Positions 53,159 to 64,000 of a stretch of DNA of 64,000 nucleotides are shown in pieces. Where the stretch lies: contig JAOUJW010000028.1 of NCBI GenBank assembly GCA_029882975.1, positions 1-64,000 of the forward strand, given 5' to 3'. The notes below the pieces were generated by a model that saw nothing but the letters and a program-made list of their open reading frames with translations, did no database searches and was not told the DNA's origin. The position numbers and the translations under genes were made by a program. The stretch is from Gammaproteobacteria bacterium (lineage in GTDB: Bacteria > Pseudomonadota > Gammaproteobacteria > SZUA-152). Position 1 is the first letter of the stretch; every line of letters starts with the position of its first letter.

Positions 53159-54343
53159 TTAATTAAGTGCGCGATAAACGATGTAAACAACTTCCACCAA
53201 CAAAGCCACAATAATCACTGCCCATAGGGCGCTGAGCACACCTTTACGGGGTTTTGGTTCAGTAAATACGATATTGCGGGCTCCGTGAAATGCAGGGTCC
53301 GGCTTAGGTTCGTTCAAATTACGCGCCGCGACAGCCCCGCCAAAATCACTGAAATCCTGGCTGCCAATATTAACTGCGGCCGCTGCGCTGTCTGTGTCTA
53401 TCACCGCCGACGCAATATCCGGTTTTGTCTGGGATAAAGGTCTTTCGGTTATAACGGCTTTGGGTTCGCCGGCGGGTATGGCTGCCGTGTTGTGAATCGG
53501 AATATCATACGGTGCCGGTTTGGGGCGGTCGGTATCCACTTGGATCACCGGTTTGCTATTGCCTTTAGGGCGACGCCCTAAAATTAAGCGTGTATCCGGA
53601 ACAGTTTTCTTGCCGGTGTCCATACTGGCAACAGCGACATCCGGTTCGGTTGTCTTCTGTACCGTGGCTTTGGGGGGAGCGGCAGAAGCTACTGCCGGGG
53701 TATCGTGTTTGGCAACGGTTTGCGCCGCTGCTTTTAAGTGTTCCACATAGTGTTGTGGGATCACCGGTTTTGCGACCGGTCCGTTTTGAGCTTGGGCCGG
53801 GTTTTGGGCATGTGTCGGGCCCTGAGCCTGGTGGGCTTGACTGCCGGCCATGGCCCCGGTTGGGCTAATCTTTGCTGCAGCTGCAGCTGCAGCTGCTTCC
53901 GGCTTGCCGGATTTTGCGGCTGTTGCCCCTGGCTTGGATTCTTGTGGGTTAGTAAATGTCTGAGAGTGCATGTATTCTTTTAAGCTGCGTTCGATGTCAT
54001 CTTGCTGCAATAACATGGTACTGTCGTTTTCGGCGGATGCAGTTGCCGGATTGTCGGACTGATACAGCAACTGATGTTTTCCCAAAGAAATTATATCTCC
54101 GGAATACAGGCTTCGCTTGTGGGTTTTTTTACCGTTTACCAGGGTGCCGTTGGTGCTATTCAAGTCTTGGATATAGCAAGTGTTTAAAATCTTGACGATT
54201 TTAGCGTGGTGATTACTCACAGACGCATCATCCAGTTTGATGTCGTTGTCGGCGGCCCTGCCGATCGTTAGGGAGTTTTGGATAAAGTCGAACTCTTCGA
54301 GTTTAAAAGAGCCTCGGTTAACGATAATTTTGTTCATACTCAT
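53159..54343 (-). CDS. FHA-domain protein with C-terminal membrane helix
   Basis: 394 residues. N-terminal FHA domain (about 10-90) with the binding residues in TIGRAADNDIKL, SVSNHHAKI and NSTNGTLVNG, so it should bind phosphothreonine. A long low-complexity region rich in Ala, Pro and Lys (about 95-360) includes an eight-alanine run encoded by a GCTGCA hexamer repeat. A single C-terminal membrane helix (about 372-392) anchors it. No kinase gene lies nearby. Partner unknown. Confidence 0.88.
   Translation of the reverse strand: MSMNKIIVNRGSFKLEEFDFIQNSLTIGRAADNDIKLDDASVSNHHAKIVKILNTCYIQDLNSTNGTLVNGKKTHKRSLYSGDIISLGKHQLLYQSDNPATASAENDSTMLLQQDDIERSLKEYMHSQTFTNPQESKPGATAAKSGKPEAAAAAAAAKISPTGAMAGSQAHQAQGPTHAQNPAQAQNGPVAKPVIPQHYVEHLKAAAQTVAKHDTPAVASAAPPKATVQKTTEPDVAVASMDTGKKTVPDTRLILGRRPKGNSKPVIQVDTDRPKPAPYDIPIHNTAAIPAGEPKAVITERPLSQTKPDIASAVIDTDSAAAAVNIGSQDFSDFGGAVAARNLNEPKPDPAFHGARNIVFTEPKPRKGVLSALWAVIIVALLVEVVYIVYRALN
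53874..53896. repeat. GCTGCA hexamer repeat in the FHA gene
   Basis: About four copies of GCTGCA in tandem, encoding the polyalanine tract of the FHA protein. Six-base units change alanine number without shifting the frame. Confidence 0.75.
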
Positions 54344-55034
54344 TGCCTGTTCTTTTTTAGTTGCCCCGAAATATATCTGTGACTAAAGACAATCATTTAC
54401 CCCGTGGGCCCGCATTTGGTGCCACAATATTAGCGCCACAATATTAGTGCCACAGCACTAAGTGCCGTCGAAGGGGCATGTGTCTTCTTACATGTGCACT
54501 TAAAACAAGTACCCCGAATCGAGAACCCTCATGGCTACCATGGGCAGTATAAAGGGTATGGGTCTGCACTTAGGTTTCATCCCAGAGTCAACTCCGGAAT
54601 CATGCGGTTTCACGCGGTTATCATATGGGTATCCTGTCGTAAACAGTTTCCCGTCTGAATCCGTCTTTTAGCCACAATATCTGCCATTACCGGGCATTCG
54701 GGATCCATGAATGCTTGGCTGGCGTTATAGTTGTTATTCGCTCTAAATAATAAACCATTGCCCTGCCAAGGGGTAGATAAAAACCGGGGTAAATATTAAC
54801 AATTTGAGAAATGAAAAAAAGTAAGGCATTCGCAATAAAAACAGCAGGATAGCATCTCGATTTTACGGGCTTATATCAGCAATACTTATAATAATCGTTA
54901 GTATTGTATGGAGAATTGGATTTGAATGGGCGTTTGGTCGCGGCTTTTCGTGATGAGGGTCGCGTCTTTATTGTGTTGTTGTGGCCGACGGCGTCGATAT
55001 TAAAGGCTGGAACTACAAAATGAGGCAGTAGCAG
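54344..55034. other. 691-bp region without a supported gene
   Basis: Between the FHA gene and the small CigR-like gene. It holds the 14-bp repeats at 54421-54462, a dyad CAATACT/AGTATTG (54880-54886 and 54900-54906), and a CATGG-CTA-CCATG palindrome (54530-54542). A leftward frame at roughly 54610-54790 stays open for over 50 codons (e.g. NASQAFMDPECPVMADIVAKR) but has no good start; possibly a gene remnant. Confidence 0.5.
54421..54462. repeat. three 14-bp tandem repeats
   Basis: GCCACAATATTAGC, GCCACAATATTAGT and GCCACAGCACTAAG in tandem (54421-54462), the last diverged. A related GCCACAATAT occurs again at about 54671. Possible protein-binding iterons or a small minisatellite. Confidence 0.6.
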
Positions 55035-55334
55035 ATGCAAAAATTATTGATTGTTTTAACCGCCGCTTTGGCTTTGATTGCCACCCAGGCTCCGGCAAAA
55101 CCGGGCAATTCCCAGTTGCCACCGGGTTTGGCGAAGAAAGCTGCCAAAGGCCAGGAGTTGCCCCCCGGTTGGAAGAAAAAGCTGGCGAAAGGTACCACCT
55201 TGGATCCGCTGGTATTTGCCGCCGCGGTTGAAGTGAGTCAACCGGATAGCAAAGGTTTGATTTCCGTTAAAGTTGAAGACAAAGTCCTGCGCTTGGTTAA
55301 GGAAACTCGCGAGATCATTGATATCTTACGATAG
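55035..55334 (+). CDS. small exported CigR-like protein
   Basis: 99 residues with a signal peptide (about 1-20) and two related proline-basic units (LPPGLAKKAAKGQ and LPPGWKKKLAKG), a pattern I know from small periplasmic proteins annotated as CigR-like or RcnB-like. The C-terminal part ends VKETREIIDILR. Role unknown. ATG 55035 has GAGG about 10 nt upstream. Confidence 0.7.
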   Translation: MQKLLIVLTAALALIATQAPAKPGNSQLPPGLAKKAAKGQELPPGWKKKLAKGTTLDPLVFAAAVEVSQPDSKGLISVKVEDKVLRLVKETREIIDILR

Positions 55335-55713
55335 GCTTCGTAGTATTTTTCTGGGGTACCATATCCCGTTGTCGAAATCACAGGCTCCGCCTTTCGCGTC
55401 GGCTGGCGCTGCCGCTAACTCAAACTACCGTTGCGCGCTTCACACGCCGTCTGATGGATGGAGCGCGCAAGCTCCCCCTTCAAAAGCAAACCGTTCCGGT
55501 GTTGTTTTGCTCAATTATTGTTCTTCCAATTTGATATTTATCATTTTTCCCTGCGCCAACGCATTCCTAATGCGAATTGCGTCACAATATTTAACATTAC
55601 TTACCTGCCGATAAGCTTTGCTTATTAGCTCTTGCTGATTTACCCCGTCGGCGGTATACTTTGCGCCCTAATTTTAGGATGTGCCTGGGTTTATTTTGTA
55701 TGAAAAAGCGCAT
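55335..55713. other. gap with an inverted repeat and the atp promoter
   Basis: No gene seen in these 379 bp. Includes a perfect 9-bp inverted repeat TTGCGCGCT/AGCGCGCAA (55431-55439 and 55462-55470) with a 22-nt loop. The atp promoter is at its right end. A rightward frame overlapping this area runs on from within the previous gene and is not supported. Confidence 0.5.
55632..55660 (+). promoter_or_regulatory. sigma-70 promoter of the atp operon
   Basis: TTGCTG (55632-55637), 17-bp spacer, TATACT (55655-55660); four of six and five of six matches to consensus with ideal spacing. It lies about 55 bp before atpZ, the first gene of the ATP synthase operon. Confidence 0.65.
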
Positions 55714-55920
55714 ATGAAAAAGACCAAAGGTCCCGGGCTTTTGCTCATTGGAGTTGGAAGCATTCTAACTTCTATGATTGCAGCCGGATTTATTCTGGGG
55801 TATGCGGTCGATGTTTGGCTAAAGACTGCACCGGTGTTTTTATTTGCCTTTGGCGTTTTAGGTTTTATAGGCGGCATCCTAAAAGTTTACAAAATGTTAA
55901 GTGATCCGCGCATGTACTAA
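55714..55920 (+). CDS. atpZ: AtpZ, ATP synthase-associated small membrane protein
   Basis: 68 residues with two membrane helices (about 7-29 and 37-57) and a basic start. Matches the AtpZ family (ATPase_gene1), which in other bacteria associates with the ATP synthase and, with AtpI, may conduct Mg2+/Ca2+. Start ATG 55714. First gene of the atp operon; both atpZ and atpI are present here. Confidence 0.87.
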   Translation: MKKTKGPGLLLIGVGSILTSMIAAGFILGYAVDVWLKTAPVFLFAFGVLGFIGGILKVYKMLSDPRMY

Positions 55921-56017
55921 GCATGTGATATTCATGCGATAAGTGACAGCAGCGGATAACCACCGATACCGGGATCAATGACAAAAATCGGTAAAACCTG
56001 GCATCGGATACAGAAAA

Positions 56018-57269
<1,252 letters not shown>

Positions 57270-57307
57270 CAGGGCCGAAAGAATTATTGTAAAGAACACA
57301 TAGTAAA

Positions 57308-57646
<339 letters not shown>

Positions 57647-57724
57647 TAATGGGTGTTGCGGGCTCGCTCTGCGTGCGTGCAGTGCGTATAAAAGTGCGGT
57701 CCCAAACCTAAAGGAGAGACGACA

Positions 57725-58195
57725 GTGAACATTACAGTAACTCTCATCGCGCAAATGGTCGCCTTCATCATATTGATCTGGCTGGTCCAGAAATATATGT
57801 GGGGCCCCATGTCAGCCATGATGGAAGCTCGTCAAAAACGCATCGCGGACGGTTTAGCCGCAGCGGAAAAAGGCAAGCACGAACAGGAGTTGGCTGAGAA
57901 GCGTGCCAAAGAGACTTTAAAGCAATCCAAAGAGCAGGCTAATGAAATTCTTGCCCAGGCCAATAAGCGGGCTTCCGAGATCGTTGAGGAAGCAAAACAA
58001 TCCGCTAAGGTTGAAGGCGAGCGCATTATGGCTGCGGCTAACGCGGATATTGAGCGTGAAATCAACCAGGCTCGTGAACACTTGCGTAAGGAAGTGGCGT
58101 CGCTGGTGGTTATCGGTGCCGAACAGGTGCTGAAGCGCGAAATCGATGCAAAGGCTCATGACCAACTCTTAAACGAGTTGGTGGCAAAAATATAG
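57725..58195 (+). CDS. atpF: ATP synthase subunit b
   Basis: 156 residues; one N-terminal membrane helix (about 5-24) and a long charged stalk ([21 protein letters not shown] and similar) that dimerises and binds delta. GTG start at 57725 after GGAGAG. Confidence 0.97.
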   Translation: MNITVTLIAQMVAFIILIWLVQKYMWGPMSAMMEARQKRIADGLAAAEKGKHEQELAEKRAKETLKQSKEQANEILAQANKRASEIVEEAKQSAKVEGERIMAAANADIEREINQAREHLRKEVASLVVIGAEQVLKREIDAKAHDQLLNELVAKI

Positions 58196-58204
58196 GGCAA
58201 ACAC

Positions 58205-58741
58205 ATGGCAGAGAATTCTACAGTTGCACGCCCCTACGCTGAAGCTATTTTCGAATTGGCAAAGGACCAATCTCAATATAAGGACTGGTCTGAAATGCTG
58301 GCATTTGCTGCCGCTGTAGCCTCCAACGAGGATATGGCACAGTTGATCGGCAATACCAATGTGAACAAACAACAAATGACGGAATTGTTCTTGGGAGTTT
58401 GCGAAGGCAGACTTAATGCCGAAGGACAAAACATGATTAAGTTGTTGGTGGAAAACCGTCGTTTGAACGTGTTGACCGAAATTGCACAGCAATACGAAAC
58501 CTTAAGAGCCGAAGCGGAAAAAACCATCGAAGCGGAAGTGGTATCGGCGTTTGAAGTCAGTAAGGATCAGCAATCCCTGATTGCCTCGAACCTGAAAAAG
58601 CGTCTGGGTCGTGAAGTTTCGTTAACGTGTCGTGTAGACGAGTCTCTACTGGGTGGCGTTGTCATTAAAGCGGGTGACCTTGTTATCGACGGTTCATCCA
58701 TTGGTCAAATTCGAAAGCTTTCCGTAGAGTTGGCTGGTTAA
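58205..58741 (+). CDS. atpH: ATP synthase subunit delta
   Basis: 178 residues; N-terminal helical domain (VARPYAEAIFELAKD) and the C-terminal signature LLGGVVIKAGDLVIDGSSIGQIRKL. Joins the b stalk to alpha subunits. Confidence 0.97.
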   Translation: MAENSTVARPYAEAIFELAKDQSQYKDWSEMLAFAAAVASNEDMAQLIGNTNVNKQQMTELFLGVCEGRLNAEGQNMIKLLVENRRLNVLTEIAQQYETLRAEAEKTIEAEVVSAFEVSKDQQSLIASNLKKRLGREVSLTCRVDESLLGGVVIKAGDLVIDGSSIGQIRKLSVELAG

Positions 58742-58766
58742 GCTGCGCTACTGAGGGGATACAGAA

Positions 58767-60308
58767 ATGCAATTAAATCCATCAGAAATTAGTGGTCTGA
58801 TTAAAGAAAGAATCAAGAACTTCGAAGTCTCAAGCGAGGCCAAGAACGAAGGTACCGTAGTCAGTGTTACTGACGGGATCGTGCGTATTCACGGTCTATC
58901 CGATGTAATGCTGGGTGAGATGATCGAGTTCCCGGGCAATACCTTTGGTATGGCCTTGAACTTGGAACGTGACTCCGTGGGTGCGGTAGTACTGGGTGCT
59001 TACGAGCACATCACCGAAGGTGACAAAGTGTACTGTACCGGCCGCATCCTGGAAGTTCCCGTAGGCGAAGGCCTGCTGGGTCGTGTGGTTGACTCTCTGG
59101 GTACTCCCATCGACGGCAAAGGCTCAGTTGATGCTGCAGGCACTTCTCCTATTGAAAAAGTGGCTCCCGGTGTTATCGCCCGTCAATCGGTTGATCAGCC
59201 GGTACAAACCGGTCTGAAAGCTATCGACTCCATGGTACCCATCGGTCGTGGTCAACGTGAGTTAATCATCGGTGACCGCCAAACGGGTAAAACCGCTGTA
59301 GCCATCGACGCCATCATCAACCAGAAAGGTACCGGTGTTAAATGTATCTATGTTGCTGTAGGCCAAAAAGCTTCCAGTATCGCTAACGTCGTCCACAAGC
59401 TGGAAGAGCACGGCGCCATGGCCCACACCATCGTAGTCGCGGCCAGTGCCTCTGACGCGGCGGCCATGCAGTTTATCGCCCCGTACTCCGGTTGCGCCAT
59501 GGGTGAATACTTCCGCGACAAAGGCGAAGACGCACTGATCATTTATGATGACTTGACCAAACAAGCTTGGGCTTACCGTCAGGTTTCTCTGTTGCTGCGT
59601 CGTCCTCCGGGTCGTGAAGCTTATCCCGGTGACGTATTCTACCTGCACTCCCGTTTGCTGGAGCGTGCGGCTCGAATCAACGCCGACTATGTTGAGAAGC
59701 TCACCAACGGTGCCGTGAAAGGGAAAACGGGTTCTTTAACTGCGCTGCCAATTATTGAAACCCAAGCCGGTGACGTATCCGCTTTCGTACCGACCAACGT
59801 AATCTCCATTACTGACGGTCAGATCTTCCTGGAAAGTGATTTGTTCAACGCCGGTATCCGACCTGCGATCAACGCCGGTTTGTCCGTATCCCGAGTGGGT
59901 GGTGCGGCACAGACCAAGATCATCAAAAAGCTGGGCGGTGGTGTTCGTTTGGACTTGGCGCAATATCGTGAGTTGGCGGCTTTTGCCCAGTTCGCTTCTG
60001 ATCTGGACGATGCGACCCGCAAACAAATCGAACGCGGCCAACGTGTTACCGAGCTGATGAAGCAAACTCAGTATACTCCTTTGACCGTTGCTGATATGGC
60101 TTTCTCCTTGTTCGCGGCTAACGAAGGTTATCTGGATGATGTGGATGTGTCCAAAGTGGTGGCTTTTGAAGCCGCGTTGCACTCCTTCATTAAATCCGAT
60201 AGCGCCGATTTACGTGACAAGATCAACGCCGGCGGGGATTATAACGACGAAATCGCTGCGGAAATGAAAGCGGCTCTGGATAAATTCAAATCCAGTAGCA
60301 CCTGGTAA
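58767..60308 (+). CDS. atpA: ATP synthase subunit alpha
   Basis: 513 residues. Walker [15 protein letters not shown], the [14 protein letters not shown] segment, and [10 protein letters not shown] (arginine finger region). Regulatory nucleotide-binding subunit of F1. Uses strongly biased codons typical of high expression. Confidence 0.99.
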   Translation: MQLNPSEISGLIKERIKNFEVSSEAKNEGTVVSVTDGIVRIHGLSDVMLGEMIEFPGNTFGMALNLERDSVGAVVLGAYEHITEGDKVYCTGRILEVPVGEGLLGRVVDSLGTPIDGKGSVDAAGTSPIEKVAPGVIARQSVDQPVQTGLKAIDSMVPIGRGQRELIIGDRQTGKTAVAIDAIINQKGTGVKCIYVAVGQKASSIANVVHKLEEHGAMAHTIVVAASASDAAAMQFIAPYSGCAMGEYFRDKGEDALIIYDDLTKQAWAYRQVSLLLRRPPGREAYPGDVFYLHSRLLERAARINADYVEKLTNGAVKGKTGSLTALPIIETQAGDVSAFVPTNVISITDGQIFLESDLFNAGIRPAINAGLSVSRVGGAAQTKIIKKLGGGVRLDLAQYRELAAFAQFASDLDDATRKQIERGQRVTELMKQTQYTPLTVADMAFSLFAANEGYLDDVDVSKVVAFEAALHSFIKSDSADLRDKINAGGDYNDEIAAEMKAALDKFKSSSTW

Positions 60309-60319
60309 GGAGCGAAACC

Positions 60320-61180
60320 ATGGCAGTCGGAAAAGAAATTCGCACGCAGATTAAGAGCGTTAAAAACACGCAGAAGATCACGCGGGCAATGGAAATGGTT
60401 GCCGCCAGTAAAATGCGCAAAGCGCAGGACCGCATGGCGGCTTCCCGGCCGTACTCGGATAAGATCCGCAATGTGATCGCTCACTTGGCTCATGCTCATC
60501 CTGAATACCAGCACTCTTATATGAAAGAGCGTGAGGTGAAGCGGGTGGGTTTTATCATTATTTCCAGTGATCGTGGTCTGTGCGGTGGTTTGAACTCCAA
60601 TTTGTTCCGCGCCACACTGCGGGCCATGCGCGAATGGAACGACCAAAAGGTCGGTATTGATCTGTGTACCATCGGTTCCAAAGCCGGCGGATACTTTAAA
60701 CGACTGGGTGGCAAGATTATCGGCCAAGCCAGTCACTTGGGTGATGAGCCTCGGGTTCAGGATTTGATCGGTACGGTTAAAGTCATGCTCGACGCTTTCG
60801 ACAACGGTGAAATTGACCGTTTGTACGTGGTGTACAACAAATTTGTTAACACCATGACCCAGGATCCGCAGCTTGATCAGATCCTGCCCATCGTCAAAGA
60901 CGACAATAAAGAACTGGAGCACCACTGGGATTATATCTACGAGCCGGAGGCCAAAGAGGTATTAACCGACCTGTTGACCCGCTATGTGGAATCTTTGGTG
61001 TATCAGGGATCTGTAGAAAACGCGGCCTGTGAGCAAGCGGCGCGTATGGTGGCCATGAAGGCGGCGTCTGATAACGCCGGCAGCATGATAGACGACTTGC
61101 AATTGGCTTATAACAAAGCCCGTCAGGCGGCAATCACGCAAGAGCTGTCAGAAATCGTGGGTGGTGCGGCAGCGGTATAA
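60320..61180 (+). CDS. atpG: ATP synthase subunit gamma
   Basis: 286 residues. Rotor shaft; N-terminal helix ([31 protein letters not shown]), central [15 protein letters not shown] and the C-terminal helix ending near [19 protein letters not shown]. All present. Confidence 0.98.
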   Translation: MAVGKEIRTQIKSVKNTQKITRAMEMVAASKMRKAQDRMAASRPYSDKIRNVIAHLAHAHPEYQHSYMKEREVKRVGFIIISSDRGLCGGLNSNLFRATLRAMREWNDQKVGIDLCTIGSKAGGYFKRLGGKIIGQASHLGDEPRVQDLIGTVKVMLDAFDNGEIDRLYVVYNKFVNTMTQDPQLDQILPIVKDDNKELEHHWDYIYEPEAKEVLTDLLTRYVESLVYQGSVENAACEQAARMVAMKAASDNAGSMIDDLQLAYNKARQAAITQELSEIVGGAAAV

Positions 61181-61218
61181 GGCCGTTAATGGCGCGGGCG
61201 GTTCATGCGGCTGCGTAG

Positions 61219-62631
<1,413 letters not shown>

Positions 62632-62668
62632 GCCGGATAAGCGGTAATCGGATAATCGGAGAGAGTTA

Positions 62669-63094
62669 ATGGCGATGACTATGCATGTGGACATTGTAAG
62701 TGCTGAAGAGGAAATATTTTCCGGTCAGGCGACAATGTTGTTTGCTCCGGCCATCATGGGTGAAGTGGGTATCATGCCACGGCATGCACCACTTCTCACC
62801 AAGATCAAACCGGGAGAAGTCAGGGTAATCACCCCTGCGGATGAGGAACTGACCTATTATGTTTCCGGCGGCATGTTGGAAATCCTGCCTCAAGGCGTGA
62901 CCGTTCTGGCGGACACAGCCCTGCGGGCGGATGACATCGACGAAGCGGCAGCCATTGCCGCCAAAGAGCGCGCTGAGAAACAATTGGCAGATCGCAAAGA
63001 CGACATCGATTACGCGACAGCGGAAGCGGAACTGGCCGAAGCCATCGCCCAGATCCAAACCCTCAAGCGTATCAAGAAAAAACTGGGACGCTAG
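62669..63094 (+). CDS. atpC: ATP synthase subunit epsilon
   Basis: 141 residues; N-terminal beta domain (MHVDIVSAEEEIFSGQATMLFAPAIMGEVGIMPRHAPLLTKI) and C-terminal helices (AEAELAEAIAQIQTLKRIKKKL). Last gene of the operon, followed by a terminator. Confidence 0.98.
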   Translation: MAMTMHVDIVSAEEEIFSGQATMLFAPAIMGEVGIMPRHAPLLTKIKPGEVRVITPADEELTYYVSGGMLEILPQGVTVLADTALRADDIDEAAAIAAKERAEKQLADRKDDIDYATAEAELAEAIAQIQTLKRIKKKLGR

Positions 63095-63127
63095 TACAGG
63101 CAGTGTCGACAGTTGTTCTATTGTATT

Positions 63128-63153
63128 AAAGGGCGGTCTTACCGCCCTTTTTT
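63128..63153 (+). terminator. intrinsic terminator of the atp operon
   Basis: Stem AAAGGGCGGT/ACCGCCCTTT with CTT loop, then Ts to 63153. It ends 59 bp after the atpC stop and separates the ATP synthase operon from glmU. Confidence 0.95.
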
Positions 63154-63252
63154 AGTACTGTGTCAGTGGAGTAACTAAAAACTATTCGGCCGTCAGTTGG
63201 GTGCGCTACAATTAACCGAGCTGGAATACGGTCGAAGCTATGGTGTTCAAAT

Positions 63253-64000
63253 ATGAGTGACTTATCGGTAATCATTTTGGCGGCCGGGCAGGGCACCCGG
63301 ATGAAATCCGCTTTGCCCAAAGTGCTGCACGAACTGGGCGCCAAGCCCATGCTGGAGCATGTCGTGGACACAGCCATGGGCTTGAACGCTTCCTCCTGTT
63401 TTGTGGTTTATGGTCACGGCGGCGAACTGGTACCGAAACAGCTGTCCCATCTGCCGGTGCAATGGGTATTGCAGGCAGAGCAGTTGGGTACCGGGCATGC
63501 GGTGGACCAAGCCACCCCCCATATACAGAACGCTGATACTGTTCTGGTGCTATACGGTGATGTACCGTTAATCACGCCAAAAACTCTCAGTGAACTCATT
63601 AAGAATGTTAGCGACGAACAAATGTCACTGCTGACCGCTACTTTGCCCAATCCCTCCGGTTACGGCCGCATTGTTCGCGATGTGAGTGGCCAGGTGCAAA
63701 GCATTGTGGAACAAAAAGATGCAACGGTGGAACAGTTGCAAATAAAGGAAATCAACACGGGCATGCTGGCGGTAAAAGGCGACTTGCTCAAGCGATGGCT
63801 CAAGCGCTTGGAAAACAACAATGCCCAAGGTGAGTACTATCTTACCGATATCATTGCCATGGCGGTTAAAGAAGGTGTCACGGTTCGCACCTGTAAAGCG
63901 GCCACCCTGTACGAAATCGAAGGGGTGAACAACAAGCTACAACTGGCGGAATTGGAGCGGGTCTACCAACGACAGCAGGCTGACCGTTTAATGCTGGAAG
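63253..64000 (+). CDS. glmU: bifunctional GlmU, N-terminal part, cut by window end
   Basis: Bifunctional enzyme of UDP-GlcNAc synthesis; only the N-terminal uridylyltransferase domain (249 residues) is in the window. Signature IILAAGQGTRMKSALPKVLHELG with the phosphate loop, QLGTGHAVDQA, VLVLYGDVPLI, and EINTGMLAVKG. Start ATG 63253. The acetyltransferase domain lies beyond the right edge. Confidence 0.97.
   Translation, partial: MSDLSVIILAAGQGTRMKSALPKVLHELGAKPMLEHVVDTAMGLNASSCFVVYGHGGELVPKQLSHLPVQWVLQAEQLGTGHAVDQATPHIQNADTVLVLYGDVPLITPKTLSELIKNVSDEQMSLLTATLPNPSGYGRIVRDVSGQVQSIVEQKDATVEQLQIKEINTGMLAVKGDLLKRWLKRLENNNAQGEYYLTDIIAMAVKEGVTVRTCKAATLYEIEGVNNKLQLAELERVYQRQQADRLMLE

Noticed and set aside
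54539-54670. Rightward frame of about 43 codons in the 54.5 kb gap
   Set aside because: No ribosome site or domain; likely chance.
55273-55614. Rightward frame of 113 codons after the CigR-like gene
   Set aside because: It starts inside that gene in another frame and contains no recognisable domain.

Overview
The window is a chromosomal segment of a free-living-type gammaproteobacterium with mid-range GC content. The evidence is a set of gammaproteobacterial gene neighbourhoods: dapF-DUF484-xerC, hslVU-DUF971-ubiE-ubiJ-ubiB, gpmI-envC-ctpA, rhodanese-grx-secB-gpsA-trmL, mnmG-rsmG-parA-parB and the atp operon followed by glmU. Several genes point to a sulfur-metabolising, possibly chemolithotrophic lineage (Chromatiales-like): a K+-dependent-type membrane pyrophosphatase, an ArsR-family regulator with the cysteine pair of persulfide sensors, a membrane rhodanese-glutaredoxin fusion, and a putative sulfate exporter family transporter. 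This placement is inference. No rRNA, tRNA, CRISPR array, prophage or transposase was seen.

Layout. 1-2.9 kb: divergent membrane (hppA, cut by the left edge) and soluble (ppa) pyrophosphatases, then a phosphoesterase. 2.9-4.4 kb: molybdopterin genes moaE/moaD facing away from moaC. 4.5-7 kb: dapF, DUF484, xerC. 7-13 kb: hslVU and a ubiquinone block (ubiE, ubiJ, ubiB, plus RDD and DUF971 proteins). 13-19.5 kb: a histidine kinase, then leftward gpmI, envC, ctpA and yajL. 19.8-24 kb: the ArsR regulator, the rhodanese-Grx fusion, grxC, trxC, secB and gpsA, with trmL convergent. 24.2 kb: a class 1B-type dihydroorotate dehydrogenase.

25.2-34.7 kb is a compact MSHA-type (type IV) pilus cluster: inner-membrane proteins mshI/J/K, secretin mshL, ATPase mshE with a c-di-GMP-binding type N-terminus, platform mshG, pilin mshA and minor pilins. 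The last gene carries a large non-pilin C-terminal beta-rich region that may be the tip adhesin. A sigma-28-like promoter lies just before mshA.

34.7-48 kb is the most accessory part. It holds small unknown proteins, a Sel1 protein whose upstream region has an orphan intrinsic terminator, a periplasmic twin-CX10C protein, a TPR-methyltransferase, an enlarged sulfate-exporter-family protein followed by a previously easy-to-miss 40-residue membrane protein, a stress protein and SRPBCC pair, a PhnD-like binding protein with a histidine kinase, and a MoxR-DUF58-transglutaminase operon. 48-53 kb: mnmG, DUF302, rsmG, parA, parB. 53-54.3 kb: an FHA-domain protein. 55.7-63.1 kb: the complete F1Fo ATP synthase operon (atpZ, I, B, E, F, H, A, G, D, C) with its promoter and terminator. 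The window ends inside glmU.

The best candidates for something not well described are four. (1) The persulfide-sensor-like ArsR with dyad operators next to a rhodanese-Grx/Grx/Trx operon. (2) The minor pilin with a fused adhesin-like domain in a reduced MSHA locus. (3) The long exporter plus its 40-aa partner behind two matched palindromes and helical-phased repeats. (4) The orphan terminator and dyad, and the twin-CX10C protein, in the 36 kb region.
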